Under the pieces are notes generated by a model. It was not told where the DNA came from, did no database searches, and saw nothing but the letters and a program-made list of their open reading frames with translations. Positions 1 through 8,862 of a DNA stretch of 64,000 nucleotides are shown one piece after another. The stretch covers positions 62,001 through 126,000 of the forward strand of contig NZ_CANBCA010000001.1 in assembly GCF_947367035.1 (NCBI RefSeq). Direction: 5' to 3'. The stretch comes from an uncultured Helicobacter sp. GTDB taxonomy: Bacteria; Campylobacterota; Campylobacteria; Campylobacterales; Helicobacteraceae. The number at the start of each line of letters is the position of its first letter. Position 1 is the first letter of the stretch. The position numbers and the translations under genes are program-made.

Positions 1-276
1 GATTTAGAAATTTTTAAAGGAACCTTTGGGGTCAGTGATATAGGAATGTGTGGTGCAAGAGAGAGTGTAATTGGAATGGAAGAAAAAGAATCCATTGAAC
101 GTTTTTTAACTGGTTTGCCCAATCGTTTAAGTGTGCCAGAAAGAAATGGAATTCCAAGTATTTTTCAAATGATTGTATGCGAAATTATCCGAGGGAAGTG
201 TATAGAAGGTTTCAAATTAAAAGCTATTGATAAGGGATTACTGCAAAAAACACTTGTAGCAGAGTTTGAAAAATAA
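1..276 (+). CDS. C-terminal 91 codons of an unidentified protein (5' end outside window)
   Basis: Frame 1 is open from the first base to a TAA at 274-276, so this is the tail of a gene that starts upstream. The visible part contains a short Cys/Gly/Arg segment (MCGARESVIGM) and ends in a Lys/Glu-rich stretch. I do not recognise the family. The ATG at 46 lies inside the open frame and has no clear ribosome binding site, so it is unlikely to be the true start. The next gene (hemerythrin) begins 129 bases later behind its own possible -10 box, so this tail probably ends a separate transcription unit. Confidence 0.6.
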   Translation, partial: DLEIFKGTFGVSDIGMCGARESVIGMEEKESIERFLTGLPNRLSVPERNGIPSIFQMIVCEIIRGKCIEGFKLKAIDKGLLQKTLVAEFEK

Positions 277-326
277 CAAGTTTAAAAATACTTAGATTCT
301 AAAGCTTTAAACCATTTATTGCATAA

Positions 327-332
327 TATAAT
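327..332 (+). promoter_or_regulatory. Possible -10 box (TATAAT) upstream of the hemerythrin gene
   Basis: A perfect TATAAT lies in an AT-rich stretch 74 bases before the preferred hemerythrin start. No recognisable -35 hexamer sits at the right distance, which is common for housekeeping promoters in this phylum. The evidence is the sequence match and the position only. Confidence 0.35.
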
Positions 333-405
333 AAATTAAGTCATCTTGTAGTAGAATTTAATTAGGTCAATTTTAATTGTTGCTATTGTGGAAGAGGAGT
401 TATTG

Positions 406-987
406 ATGTTACCAACTTGGAGTAAAGAAATTAGTGTGCATAACGAGAAGATTGATGAGCAGCATAAAAAGTTGTTTGAAATTGCAGGTCGTGCATATAT
501 GATGACGGAAAAAAAATCAAGCAAAGAAGAGGTAATTGGGGTTTTGCGCGAATTGCTTGAATACACTAAGGAACATTTTAAAGATGAAGAGGCATATATG
601 CAGTCCATTTCTTTTCCTCGTTTAGAAATGCATAGAGGAAGACACCAAGAAATCATCAGAGATATGATAAGTGCGGTAACACAAGTGCAAAATCTTAATA
701 ATTTAAAAGATGAAATTGCAAAAATTGCAAAAAATTGGCTTTTGGAGCATATTATTAAAGAGGATATGCAAATAGAGAAATTCCGTAGAAACACTTGTCC
801 CCTCCCACCTCAAAAGCCAATAGAGCCAAACATTGAAGAACAAAGATTAGATGAAAGAAAAAAAGAGTATATTTGTGGTTGCCCACAGAAGGTGCATTAT
901 GTATCAGAAGAGGTTGATAAGAAAATTCGTGCAGGTGGAGTGTTTAATTGCAAAGTTTGCAAACAAGTCATTTTGCCAAAACAATGA
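406..987 (+). CDS. Bacteriohemerythrin with C-terminal cysteine cluster
   Basis: This is a hemerythrin-family oxygen-binding di-iron protein. The N-terminal 130 or so residues carry the expected ligand pattern: W5, H12, DEQH at 17-20, then HFKDEE, an HRGRH segment and a HIIKEDM helix. The family binds O2 or senses oxygen or redox state in microaerophiles. I prefer the ATG at 406 because GAGGAG lies seven bases upstream; an in-frame GTG at 388 has no such site. After the domain comes a proline-rich linker and about 40 residues with CGC and CKVC pairs, a possible zinc-ribbon or metal site that simple bacteriohemerythrins of about 130 residues lack. The function of that tail is unknown. Transketolase starts 10 bases after the stop. 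Confidence 0.85.
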   Translation: MLPTWSKEISVHNEKIDEQHKKLFEIAGRAYMMTEKKSSKEEVIGVLRELLEYTKEHFKDEEAYMQSISFPRLEMHRGRHQEIIRDMISAVTQVQNLNNLKDEIAKIAKNWLLEHIIKEDMQIEKFRRNTCPLPPQKPIEPNIEEQRLDERKKEYICGCPQKVHYVSEEVDKKIRAGGVFNCKVCKQVILPKQ

Positions 988-997
988 GGGATAATTG

Positions 998-2944
998 ATG
1001 TTAAATAAAGAGGAACTAAATGAATATGCTTTAATGGCGAACACCTTGCGTTTTCTTTGTGCCGATATGGTGCAGAATGCAAATAGCGGACATCCCGGTG
1101 CTCCAATGGGGTTAGCAGATATTGCTGTGGTGCTTGGATTTCATATTAAGTTGAATCCAAAAAATCCACAATGGATTAATCGTGATAGATTGGTTTTTAG
1201 TGGTGGACACGCAAGTGCACTTGTATATTCTTTGCTACATTTATGGGGATTTGAGGTAGATTTGGAGGATTTGAAAAATTTCCGTAAATTTGGCTCTAAA
1301 ACACCCGGACACCCGGAATATAAACATACACCAGGAATTGAAATTACTACAGGACCCCTTGGACAAGGAATTGCTAATGCAGTAGGTTTTGCAATGGCAG
1401 GCAAACTTGCTTCTTCAATGTTGGGAGAAGATTTGATTAATCATAAAGTTTATTGTTTGTGTGGCGATGGAGATTTAGAGGAAGGGATTTCTTATGAGGC
1501 TGCTTCTCTTGCGGGGCATCATTGCCTTAATAATTTGATTTTGATTTATGATTCTAATAATATTACAATTGAGGGAAATTGCAATATTGCAATGAGTGAA
1601 AACATTAAAGCGCGATTTGAAGCGCAAAATTGGGAAGTGTTAAGTATAGATGGACATAATTTTGTGGAAATTAATACGGCGCTAGAGAAAACAAAAAATG
1701 CAACTAAACCAATATTAATTATTGCTAAAACACAGATTGCCAAAGGTTCTAAAAACTTTTGTGGCTCGCATAAGGCACACGGAGCACCTTTAGGAGTAGA
1801 GGAAATTTGTATTTCCAAAGAAGCCTTTGGCTTGAATCCAAAAAAGCAGTTTTTTATCTCAGAATCCTCCAAGATTCGTTTTAAAAATACAGCAGAATTA
1901 GGAGAGTTGGCGAATTTGGAATGGAATAAAATCTTAGCAAAAAGTAGTGAAAAATCTCTTTTAGAAGAAATGTTAAAGCCAGATTTTAGCAGGATTGTTT
2001 ATCCAAATTTTGACGAATATAAATTGAAAGGCAAAGGAATCGCAACTCGTGCAAGTAATGGGATAATCCTTAATGCAATTGCACAAGCCTTGCCCGGCTT
2101 TATTGGTGGAAGTGCAGATTTAGCACCTTCAAATAATACAGAATTAAAAGATAAAGGTGATTTTCCCAATGGAAGTAATTTTCATTTTGGAATCCGAGAA
2201 CACGCAATGGGTGCAATCAGTAATGCGTTTTCTAACTATGGTTTATTTTTGCCATTTTGTGCAACCTTTTTTGTCTTTAGTGATTATTTAGCCCCAAGTG
2301 TTCGGGTGGCAAGTTTGATGCGAAGCAAAGTTTTTTATATTTGGACGCACGATTCTATTGGAGTGGGTGAAGATGGGGCAACACACGAACCTATTGAGCA
2401 ATTAAGTCATTTTCGTTCTATGCCAAATCTCAATGTATTTCGCCCTTGTGATGCTTATGAAAATGTTGCGTGTTGGCAAGTTGCTTTTGAAGTAGAGGGA
2501 CCCTGCGCATTTGTTTTAAGTCGTCAAAATTTACCAATTTTACAAAATGTCAGCAAGGATAATGTTCATAGAGGTGCTTATTTAAAGCTTCATTCTAAAT
2601 TAAATCTACAAAATCCACAAATCACGCTTTTAGCAAGTGGTAGTGAAGTGGAACTTGCGCTTAAAAGTGCTGAAAAATTGGAAGAAGAGGGAATTGCAAC
2701 ACAAGTTATTAGCGCACCTTGTTATGATTTGTTTCTTAAAGAGAGTAAGGGTTATCAAGATTCTTTGTTAAAAGGTAAGGTGATAGCCATTGAAGCAGGT
2801 CGTGCTTTAGAGTGGTTTGCTTTTTCAGATGATGTGGTAAGTATGTCTAGTTTTGGTGCAAGCGGTAAGGGAGAAGAACTGTTTAAGCATTTTGGTTTTA
2901 GTGTAGAAAATATTATTCGTGTTGCTAAAAGCCATTTAGGATAA
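998..2944 (+). CDS. tkt: Transketolase
   Basis: This enzyme transfers two-carbon ketol units between sugar phosphates in the non-oxidative pentose phosphate pathway, using thiamine diphosphate and a divalent metal. The 648-residue length is typical. Visible signatures include the N-terminal NSGHPGAPMG segment, the GHASAL and GPLGQG motifs, the ThDP-binding GDGDLEEG, and the C-terminal half with FGIREHAM and the GEDGATHEP segment. I prefer the ATG at 998 over the TTG at 995 because a GAGGG site lies about seven bases before it. The addB-like gene follows eight bases after the stop, matching the H. pylori tkt-addB order as I recall it. Confidence 0.95.
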   Translation: MLNKEELNEYALMANTLRFLCADMVQNANSGHPGAPMGLADIAVVLGFHIKLNPKNPQWINRDRLVFSGGHASALVYSLLHLWGFEVDLEDLKNFRKFGSKTPGHPEYKHTPGIEITTGPLGQGIANAVGFAMAGKLASSMLGEDLINHKVYCLCGDGDLEEGISYEAASLAGHHCLNNLILIYDSNNITIEGNCNIAMSENIKARFEAQNWEVLSIDGHNFVEINTALEKTKNATKPILIIAKTQIAKGSKNFCGSHKAHGAPLGVEEICISKEAFGLNPKKQFFISESSKIRFKNTAELGELANLEWNKILAKSSEKSLLEEMLKPDFSRIVYPNFDEYKLKGKGIATRASNGIILNAIAQALPGFIGGSADLAPSNNTELKDKGDFPNGSNFHFGIREHAMGAISNAFSNYGLFLPFCATFFVFSDYLAPSVRVASLMRSKVFYIWTHDSIGVGEDGATHEPIEQLSHFRSMPNLNVFRPCDAYENVACWQVAFEVEGPCAFVLSRQNLPILQNVSKDNVHRGAYLKLHSKLNLQNPQITLLASGSEVELALKSAEKLEEEGIATQVISAPCYDLFLKESKGYQDSLLKGKVIAIEAGRALEWFAFSDDVVSMSSFGASGKGEELFKHFGFSVENIIRVAKSHLG

Positions 2945-2952
2945 AAAAAGGG

Positions 2953-5325
2953 GTGGAGACTCTTCATCTTTTCTCAAATTCACGTGCAATAAAACATTTT
3001 TTTGCACATAATTATGCAGAGAATTTTTTGCCAAATACAAAAAGTATCGCTGAATTCCTAGATTTCATTCTAAGAGTAGATAAAAAGCGAAAAGTTCCAT
3101 CTTTTTTACGCAATTTTTATTTATATCAGGCAGTTCAAATAAATTATCAACACACACAAAAATTAGGTGATTTTGCTAAGAATTTCACACAATTTTTATT
3201 GAACTCCACTTTTTTCTTTAAATTTTATGATGAATTATCCGCAGAATGTGTCTCCATAGATTCCCTAGAAAAACTTGATATTTACGCTTTTTATGATGAC
3301 CATTTAAAACTTTTGAAGATTATTTTTAAAAGTTATCAGGAAATATTAAATAAAAATAAATTTTTTGATAAGTATTTTTTAGAAGATTATAAAATAACTT
3401 TTGAGTTATTAAATGGATTCAATGAGATAATTGTTTATTTAGAGGGGTTTTTGAGTCAATTTGAAATGCGAGTGTTTCGTAAGATTGCCAAACATTTACC
3501 TGTTATTTTTAGACTTAGTTTGGATTCTTTCAATCAAGATTATTATCAAAGACTTTTTGGATTATCTTTAGGGTTGGGATTCTATCAAATTGTATTATTT
3601 TGTGATAAGTTTAGCTTGAATGATAGAGGGTTACAAAATATTAGTGAGAATAGGCAATCACTGATTCAAGTGCTAGAATTTAAGGATAAAGTAGCAGAAG
3701 TGGGTGGTATATTTGCACAAATTGATTCTTGGTTAAAGCAAGGGATTATGCCAGAACAAATTTGTATCATTTTGCCTAATGAGGAATTTGCAAAATATTT
3801 GAAGCTTTTTGATAAAGCACGGAACTTTAACTATGCTATGGGAAATACTTTAAAAGAAAGTGCATTATTTCGCAATCTCAATAATTCTTTAAAAGAAAAA
3901 ATAAAATACAATGCAAAAGGGAGTTTAAACTTAAAACAAGAATATATTCCTAATGTTGGTAAAGGTTCTTTACAAGATTCTACCTTGATGTGTATTCCCG
4001 AGTTTAAAAATTTTGATGCTTTTAAAGATTTTTTAGAAAACTTGGAAACAAATTCCAAAGAATCCCAAGACATTAAAGAGAAGTTTTTAGAAGGTTTGGA
4101 GCATTTTAGTTTCGCATTAAATCATTTATGCTCTCTTAATGTGCAAGAAAAAATTTTGACTTTTTTAAAGATGATAGAAGAAGTGAAGATTGATGACATT
4201 GGGGGTGGGCGTATTAATGTAATGGGAATCTTAGAGACACGGGGGATTTGCTTTGATTATATTATTATTCCAGAATTTAATGTAGAAAATGTGCCAAGTT
4301 TTAATGAAAAAGATTTCTTTTTAAACACTGCTATTCGGGAGAAAGTAGGGCTACCAACACAAAAAAGTCGTGAGAATTTACAAAAGCATTATTATGCTCA
4401 AATTTTGCAAAAAAGTCGTGAAGCTTGGATTATGTGTCTAAATAATGAAGAAACTAAACCCTCCCATTTTTTGTTGGAGGATTCTATTTTTGGAAATATT
4501 CCTATTTTTAAAGCAAGCTTGCAATATAGTGAGTATTTTTTAAATGGTAAGGCGTTGAATTATAAAGAACGTGAGATTATTGCTCCTTTGAGAGTAAAGT
4601 TTTTTAGTGCGACAAGTTTGCAGTGTTTTTTAAATTGCAAACGAAAATATTATTATCGTTACATTTTGGGATTTCAAGGAATAGAAACAAAAACAATCAA
4701 TCTAGGAAACAAGATTCATCAAATATTAAATGAAGTTTATAAGAATACTCAAGATTATCCAATGGATTTGATGTATCAAGAAGTTTGCACGAAGCTTAGT
4801 AAGAGTAGCACGACTCAAGAATTTTTTGAAAGTGCTTTGGCTAAAAAGTATTTAAAAAATTTTTTTGAATTTGAAAAAAAGCGTTTGAAAGAGGGTTGGA
4901 TTCCTTTGGTTTTGGAGCAAGAATTTAGCTTTAAGTTATTTAGTTTTGAATTAAAAGGAAGGATAGATAGAATTGATAAAAAGCAAGATGAAGTGTATGT
5001 TCTAGATTATAAATATAAACGCAATTTAAAGGTAGAATCTAAAAATTATGAAAAAGCCACAGATTTTCAATTACCCCTTTATGCCTTGGCACTTCAAGAA
5101 GGTGCGATAGAATCACTCGGTGAGTTTAGCAGAATTTTTGCAGGATTTTATGATTTGTATAATACAAAAATCTTATATGAACACGATTTAAATGCTAAGA
5201 TTGAAGTTTTGAAAGAGAAACTAGAAATTATCAAAAGAGATTCTAAAGCAATAAACTTCACTTTAACACCAAGACGTGATATATGCCGATATTGCGACTT
5301 TATCTACCTTTGTAACCGCTATTGA
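2953..5325 (+). CDS. addB: AddB-like subunit of the AddAB helicase-nuclease, PD-(D/E)XK nuclease
   Basis: This is the AddB-type subunit of the recombination enzyme that processes double-strand breaks for RecA. The 790-residue product has a long, weakly conserved helicase-like N-terminal part. Its C-terminal nuclease domain shows SATSLQCFLNCKRKYYYRY, then GRIDRID followed by VLDYKYK (the PD-(D/E)XK core), and a terminal C-x2-C-x5-C cluster near DICRYCDFIYLCNRY. With the upstream cysteine this fits the iron-sulfur cluster known in AddB. The GTG at 2953 is the likely start, eight bases after tkt. Its 3' end overlaps the convergent gene at 5300-5803 by 26 bases. The partner addA is not in the window. 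Confidence 0.88.
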   Translation: METLHLFSNSRAIKHFFAHNYAENFLPNTKSIAEFLDFILRVDKKRKVPSFLRNFYLYQAVQINYQHTQKLGDFAKNFTQFLLNSTFFFKFYDELSAECVSIDSLEKLDIYAFYDDHLKLLKIIFKSYQEILNKNKFFDKYFLEDYKITFELLNGFNEIIVYLEGFLSQFEMRVFRKIAKHLPVIFRLSLDSFNQDYYQRLFGLSLGLGFYQIVLFCDKFSLNDRGLQNISENRQSLIQVLEFKDKVAEVGGIFAQIDSWLKQGIMPEQICIILPNEEFAKYLKLFDKARNFNYAMGNTLKESALFRNLNNSLKEKIKYNAKGSLNLKQEYIPNVGKGSLQDSTLMCIPEFKNFDAFKDFLENLETNSKESQDIKEKFLEGLEHFSFALNHLCSLNVQEKILTFLKMIEEVKIDDIGGGRINVMGILETRGICFDYIIIPEFNVENVPSFNEKDFFLNTAIREKVGLPTQKSRENLQKHYYAQILQKSREAWIMCLNNEETKPSHFLLEDSIFGNIPIFKASLQYSEYFLNGKALNYKEREIIAPLRVKFFSATSLQCFLNCKRKYYYRYILGFQGIETKTINLGNKIHQILNEVYKNTQDYPMDLMYQEVCTKLSKSSTTQEFFESALAKKYLKNFFEFEKKRLKEGWIPLVLEQEFSFKLFSFELKGRIDRIDKKQDEVYVLDYKYKRNLKVESKNYEKATDFQLPLYALALQEGAIESLGEFSRIFAGFYDLYNTKILYEHDLNAKIEVLKEKLEIIKRDSKAINFTLTPRRDICRYCDFIYLCNRY

Positions 5326-5803
5326 TTGCACTTAAAGCTCTAATCACAAAGAGTAGGCATAAACTTATCATTAATGCTTTAAACACATAAACTGATTGTG
5401 TGTGTAAGCTATCAAATGCAACATTTGCGATTCCCTCTTCGCCTAGACTTTGTGCTTGTAAAATATAAGGGGTATAATAAAGCGTGAAGAGAAAAATCAA
5501 AATAATGTTAATAAGTCCCAAAAGTGGAGCAATTCTAGCTCTGCTCACGCGTAAGGCTAAAATCTCATAAAAGAGAATAAAAACTGCTACAAGATTTAAG
5601 ATAATATTTAATTTAGTAAAAATACTTGTCATCAAAATACCTGATTGAAATAAAGTGATTTGTAAATCTGGAACAATAGCAGAAGCACGGAAAATAGAGG
5701 GCGCACTCAAAGCGCCACACGCAATAATTGCTCCAAGCGTTATGCCAATAAGGAGCAGATAAAGCACTAAAAAATAGGGTTGGAGTTTAAAAAGATTTTG
5801 CAT
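5300..5803 (-). CDS. Small integral membrane protein, DUF4149-like
   Basis: The product is about 167 residues with four predicted hydrophobic segments: near residues 10-35, 50-75, 90-115 and 140-160. The arrangement and length resemble the DUF4149/TMEM205-like family, whose function is not established. I prefer the ATG at 5803 because AAGGA lies about seven bases upstream; a longer frame starting at 5839 has no such site. The gene converges on addB and overlaps its last 26 bases. I see no catalytic motif. The family assignment rests on my recognition of the hydrophobic pattern and is moderate. Confidence 0.7.
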   Translation of the reverse strand: MQNLFKLQPYFLVLYLLLIGITLGAIIACGALSAPSIFRASAIVPDLQITLFQSGILMTSIFTKLNIILNLVAVFILFYEILALRVSRARIAPLLGLINIILIFLFTLYYTPYILQAQSLGEEGIANVAFDSLHTQSVYVFKALMISLCLLFVIRALSAINSGYKGR

Positions 5804-5846
5804 AGGAATCCTTAAAACATTTTTGTCAATTATAACCAAAAGTTGT

Positions 5847-5873
5847 TTGATTTGTGGAATCTTAGGCTATAAT
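5847..5873 (+). promoter_or_regulatory. Possible promoter for the DUF2130 gene
   Basis: A TATAAT at 5868-5873 lies 22 bases before the ATG. A TTGATT at 5847-5852 is the best upstream hexamer, with a 15-base spacer. The short leader would still include the GGAG ribosome binding site. Sequence match only. Confidence 0.4.
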
Positions 5874-5895
5874 TAATGGAGAAATAGGAGTAACA

Positions 5896-7158
5896 ATGAA
5901 TGAGGAAAAGAATATAAAATGTCCAAATTGTGGCATACAAATTGATGTGCAAGCTATTGTATATCATCAATTGGAACAAAAAATTTATCAAGAAAATTTA
6001 GAAACTAAAAAACAATTTGAAATGGAAATTTCTCAAAAACGCAAGGAATATACTCAAGCCCTTGAAAAATTAAAAAAAGAACAAGAATCTTTACAAGAAA
6101 CAATCAACCAAGCAACTAAAGAATCTTTGAGGCAAGAGAAGAAAAAACTTCAAGAATCTTTGAAGCAAGAATTAATGCAAGAATATAATGAGGCTTTGGT
6201 GAGTATGCAAAAAGAGCTAGAGGAGAAGTCCAACCAAGTTAAAGAGTTATATTTAAGTAAGGTTGAAATTGAGAGACTCAAGCGGGAAAAAGAGGAAATG
6301 GAGTCTAAAATTAAAGCTCAAGCACAAGAGCGTCTCGTAGAAGAAATCGCAAGTTTTAAAGAAAAAATATATAAGGAAATAGAATCACAAAATGAATTGC
6401 GATTCCGAGAAAAAGAACAACAACTAGAAATATTAAGGAAACAACTCCAAGAAGCACAACGCAAAGTAGAGTTAGGTTCGCAACAATTACAAGGAGAAGT
6501 GCAAGAGTTGGCGATTGAAGAGTATTTGCAAACTCAATTTCCTTTAGATGATATTTTAGAAGTTAAAAAAGGAATGTATGGTGGAGATTGTGTGCAGATT
6601 GTGCATACGAGAGAGATTTTAAATTGTGGAAAAGTTTATTATGAAAGCAAACGCACAAAAGAATTTCAACATGTATGGATTGAGAAATTTAAAGCAGATA
6701 TGCGTAAAGAAAATGCAGATGTGGGTGTGATTGTTACTCAAGCAATGCCAAAAGAGCTAGAGAGAATGGGACTCTTAGAGGGCGTGTGGATTTGCACTTT
6801 TGAAGAATTTAAAGCTTTGTGTATTGCGTTAAGAGAGAGTGTGATAAAAGTGCGGATTGCGCAAAAATTTCAAGAAAACAAACAAGATAAGATGGGCTTT
6901 TTATATAACTATCTGACAAGTTCAGAGTTTAAAATGCAAATAGAAGCTATTGTAGAGGGATTTATGCAGATGCAAAATGATTTAGAGACTGAAAAACGCG
7001 CAGTGCAAAGGCTATGGAAACAACGTGAAAAACAGATTCAAAAAGTGCTTGAAAGTACAATTGGTATGTATGGCGCTATTAAGGGAATTGCAGGAAATGC
7101 AATAGGTAATGTCCAAGCATTGGAGATTCCATTAAAAGATAATTTTACAGAGGAATAA
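5896..7158 (+). CDS. DUF2130 family coiled-coil protein
   Basis: The 420-residue product starts with a CPNCG zinc-knuckle-like motif near residue 10. A long Lys/Glu/Gln-rich coiled coil follows from about residue 30 to 200, and then a globular C-terminal half. I recognise this as the DUF2130 architecture, which has been linked to the restriction-endonuclease-like fold; the VKKGMYGGD and YYESKRTKEF segments would fall in that core. The biological role is not established. A GGAG site precedes the ATG. The gene stands alone between a divergent membrane-protein gene and the convergent ung gene. Confidence 0.8.
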   Translation: MNEEKNIKCPNCGIQIDVQAIVYHQLEQKIYQENLETKKQFEMEISQKRKEYTQALEKLKKEQESLQETINQATKESLRQEKKKLQESLKQELMQEYNEALVSMQKELEEKSNQVKELYLSKVEIERLKREKEEMESKIKAQAQERLVEEIASFKEKIYKEIESQNELRFREKEQQLEILRKQLQEAQRKVELGSQQLQGEVQELAIEEYLQTQFPLDDILEVKKGMYGGDCVQIVHTREILNCGKVYYESKRTKEFQHVWIEKFKADMRKENADVGVIVTQAMPKELERMGLLEGVWICTFEEFKALCIALRESVIKVRIAQKFQENKQDKMGFLYNYLTSSEFKMQIEAIVEGFMQMQNDLETEKRAVQRLWKQREKQIQKVLESTIGMYGAIKGIAGNAIGNVQALEIPLKDNFTEE

Positions 7159-7174
7159 TCCATTGATGAAAGAA

Positions 7175-7870
7175 TTAAGGGTTAAGATTCCAATTAATAG
7201 GTGTTTTGCCAATTTGTTGTAGAATCGCATTGGTCTTTGAGAAATGCCGACAACCTAAAAAACCATTTCGTGCTAAGGGTGAAGGATGTGCGGCTTCAAG
7301 AATGAAGTGTTTGTTCGGGTCAATCAAGACTTTTTTTGCTTTTGCATAATTGCCCCATAGTAAAAAAATAATATTTTCGCAACGAAGGTTGATTTGTGAG
7401 ATAACCGCATTAGTAAAATGTTGCCAACCAAAATGCTGATGAGAAGCAGGTCTGCCAGATTCTACGCTTAAAATACTATTAAGCAACAAAACCCCCTCAC
7501 GCGCCCAAGGACTTAAATCTCCACTTTTAGAGGGAGTAATTCCTAAATCCATTTGCAATTCTTTATAAATGTTTTGCAAAGAGGGTGGGATTTTAACTCC
7601 ATTAGGAACAGAAAAAGATAATCCCATTGCTTGATTGGGTTGGTGATAAGGGTCTTGCCCTAGAAGCACAACTTTTAGTTTATCAAAAGGTGTAAGATTA
7701 AAAGCATTAAAAAGAAGCTTGGCTGGAGGATAGAGGATAGCACCTTGTGATTTGGCAGTTAGGTAATGTGCTTTAATTTCTGCAAAATAGGGAGAAAGAA
7801 ATTCGTCTTTTAAAACTTCTTTCCAACTTTCTTCAATTTTAATCTTTTCAAGTTTGATTTGTGATTCCAA
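7175..7870 (-). CDS. ung: Uracil-DNA glycosylase
   Basis: This enzyme removes uracil from DNA by hydrolysing the N-glycosidic bond, the first step of base excision repair. The 231-residue product has the family-1 UDG signatures: GQDPYHQ with the catalytic Asp near residue 72, LLLNSILSVE, and HPSPLARNGFLGCRHF with the catalytic His. The start is a TTG, supported by a strong GGAGGG site five bases upstream; no ATG fits the conserved N-terminus. It is the last gene of the minus-strand block running from rppH, 11 bases after the gene at 7882-8862. Confidence 0.95.
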   Translation of the reverse strand: MESQIKLEKIKIEESWKEVLKDEFLSPYFAEIKAHYLTAKSQGAILYPPAKLLFNAFNLTPFDKLKVVLLGQDPYHQPNQAMGLSFSVPNGVKIPPSLQNIYKELQMDLGITPSKSGDLSPWAREGVLLLNSILSVESGRPASHQHFGWQHFTNAVISQINLRCENIIFLLWGNYAKAKKVLIDPNKHFILEAAHPSPLARNGFLGCRHFSKTNAILQQIGKTPINWNLNP

Positions 7871-7881
7871 TGTATCCCTCC

Positions 7882-8862
7882 TTAACTTCTGCGATTGTCG
7901 CGCATAATGACATTAAAACGTTGCAACAAAATAGGATTGCTTGAAATATCAAAGTTTCCAACAATGCGTGCAACATCACGTTCATCTAGCACACTTAGTG
8001 CTTCTTTTAACACCATAGCAAAAGCTAGTTCGTCTTCACTTAAAATCACATCGCCAATCTTTTTGGTGTATTGCTTAATTAAAGCTTTTTCTTCTTTTTC
8101 TCTATTGCGGTCCTCAATTAACACGCGTTCAATATGTGAGAGGACTTGAAATTTTTTAGCTTTGAGTGCAGGGCGAGTGTAGGCTTTCGTTAATGCCATA
8201 ATCCGATTGATAATATCGTTTTTTTCTTCCTCATTTTCATAATATTCTTCATAATTTTCATACATAGAATCTGGGAAATAATCACGGATAATGTCGTATT
8301 TGAGCAGAGCAATCTTGCTTAAACGTTCTTGACTATTTTGCAAACTCATATTTGCAATACTCTCACGGAGAAAATTAATATTTTCCCGTCTATCTCCGTA
8401 GAATTTAAGTTGTTCAAATCGTTCTTCTGCGGGATAAAATTCGCATAGTTTTTCAATTCTATCCAGAAGAATCTCTTGATAAGAACGATAAGCTACTTCC
8501 GTAATTTGTGTCATTTGCTTGTATTGTTTATCATTAGATTGGGATAATACAAGCTCTATAGCTTCATTTAAATCATACTTTTCAAAGATTTTTTCTATTG
8601 CATTATAAAGAATCGCAAAATTTATTTCTTCTACCGAAATTGCGTGATAGACTAATTCCATTTCTCGTTTAATATAATTGGTATCGTCTTCTGGAATGAT
8701 TTCATTTTCTTTATCTGCTTGCAAAGTATTCATATAGCCTATAATCCGTTCTTTACTCGTTTGTTTAAAGAGTTTGACAAGGTCTGTAAGCGGCATACTT
8801 TCAAGCTTTTCTTTTGAATGTCCATATTGGTTTAATTGCCAAATAATTTCGCGTCTGTTCAT
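7882..8862 (-). CDS. Conserved hypothetical protein next to folP (HP1233-like position)
   Basis: The 326-residue product is highly charged and mostly predicted helical, with a run of Glu/Asp/Tyr near residue 200 (YENYEEYYENEEEKND). I recognise no catalytic motif, signal peptide or membrane segment. Its ATG overlaps the folP stop codon (ATGA), so the two are translationally coupled. H. pylori has an uncharacterised gene at the same place next to folP; the equivalence is inferred from position. N-terminal residues 1-40 (REIIWQL...LVKLFKQT) look like a small helical domain. Function unknown. Confidence 0.75.
   Translation of the reverse strand: MNRREIIWQLNQYGHSKEKLESMPLTDLVKLFKQTSKERIIGYMNTLQADKENEIIPEDDTNYIKREMELVYHAISVEEINFAILYNAIEKIFEKYDLNEAIELVLSQSNDKQYKQMTQITEVAYRSYQEILLDRIEKLCEFYPAEERFEQLKFYGDRRENINFLRESIANMSLQNSQERLSKIALLKYDIIRDYFPDSMYENYEEYYENEEEKNDIINRIMALTKAYTRPALKAKKFQVLSHIERVLIEDRNREKEEKALIKQYTKKIGDVILSEDELAFAMVLKEALSVLDERDVARIVGNFDISSNPILLQRFNVIMRDNRRS

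Noticed and set aside
336-794. Long minus-strand frame opposite the hemerythrin gene
   Set aside because: It is antisense to a well-supported gene, has a composition typical of reverse-complement noise (Ser/Ile/Cys-rich) and has no ribosome binding site. Many similar frames opposite tkt, hslU, dnaK, pheT and rpsA were dropped for the same reason.
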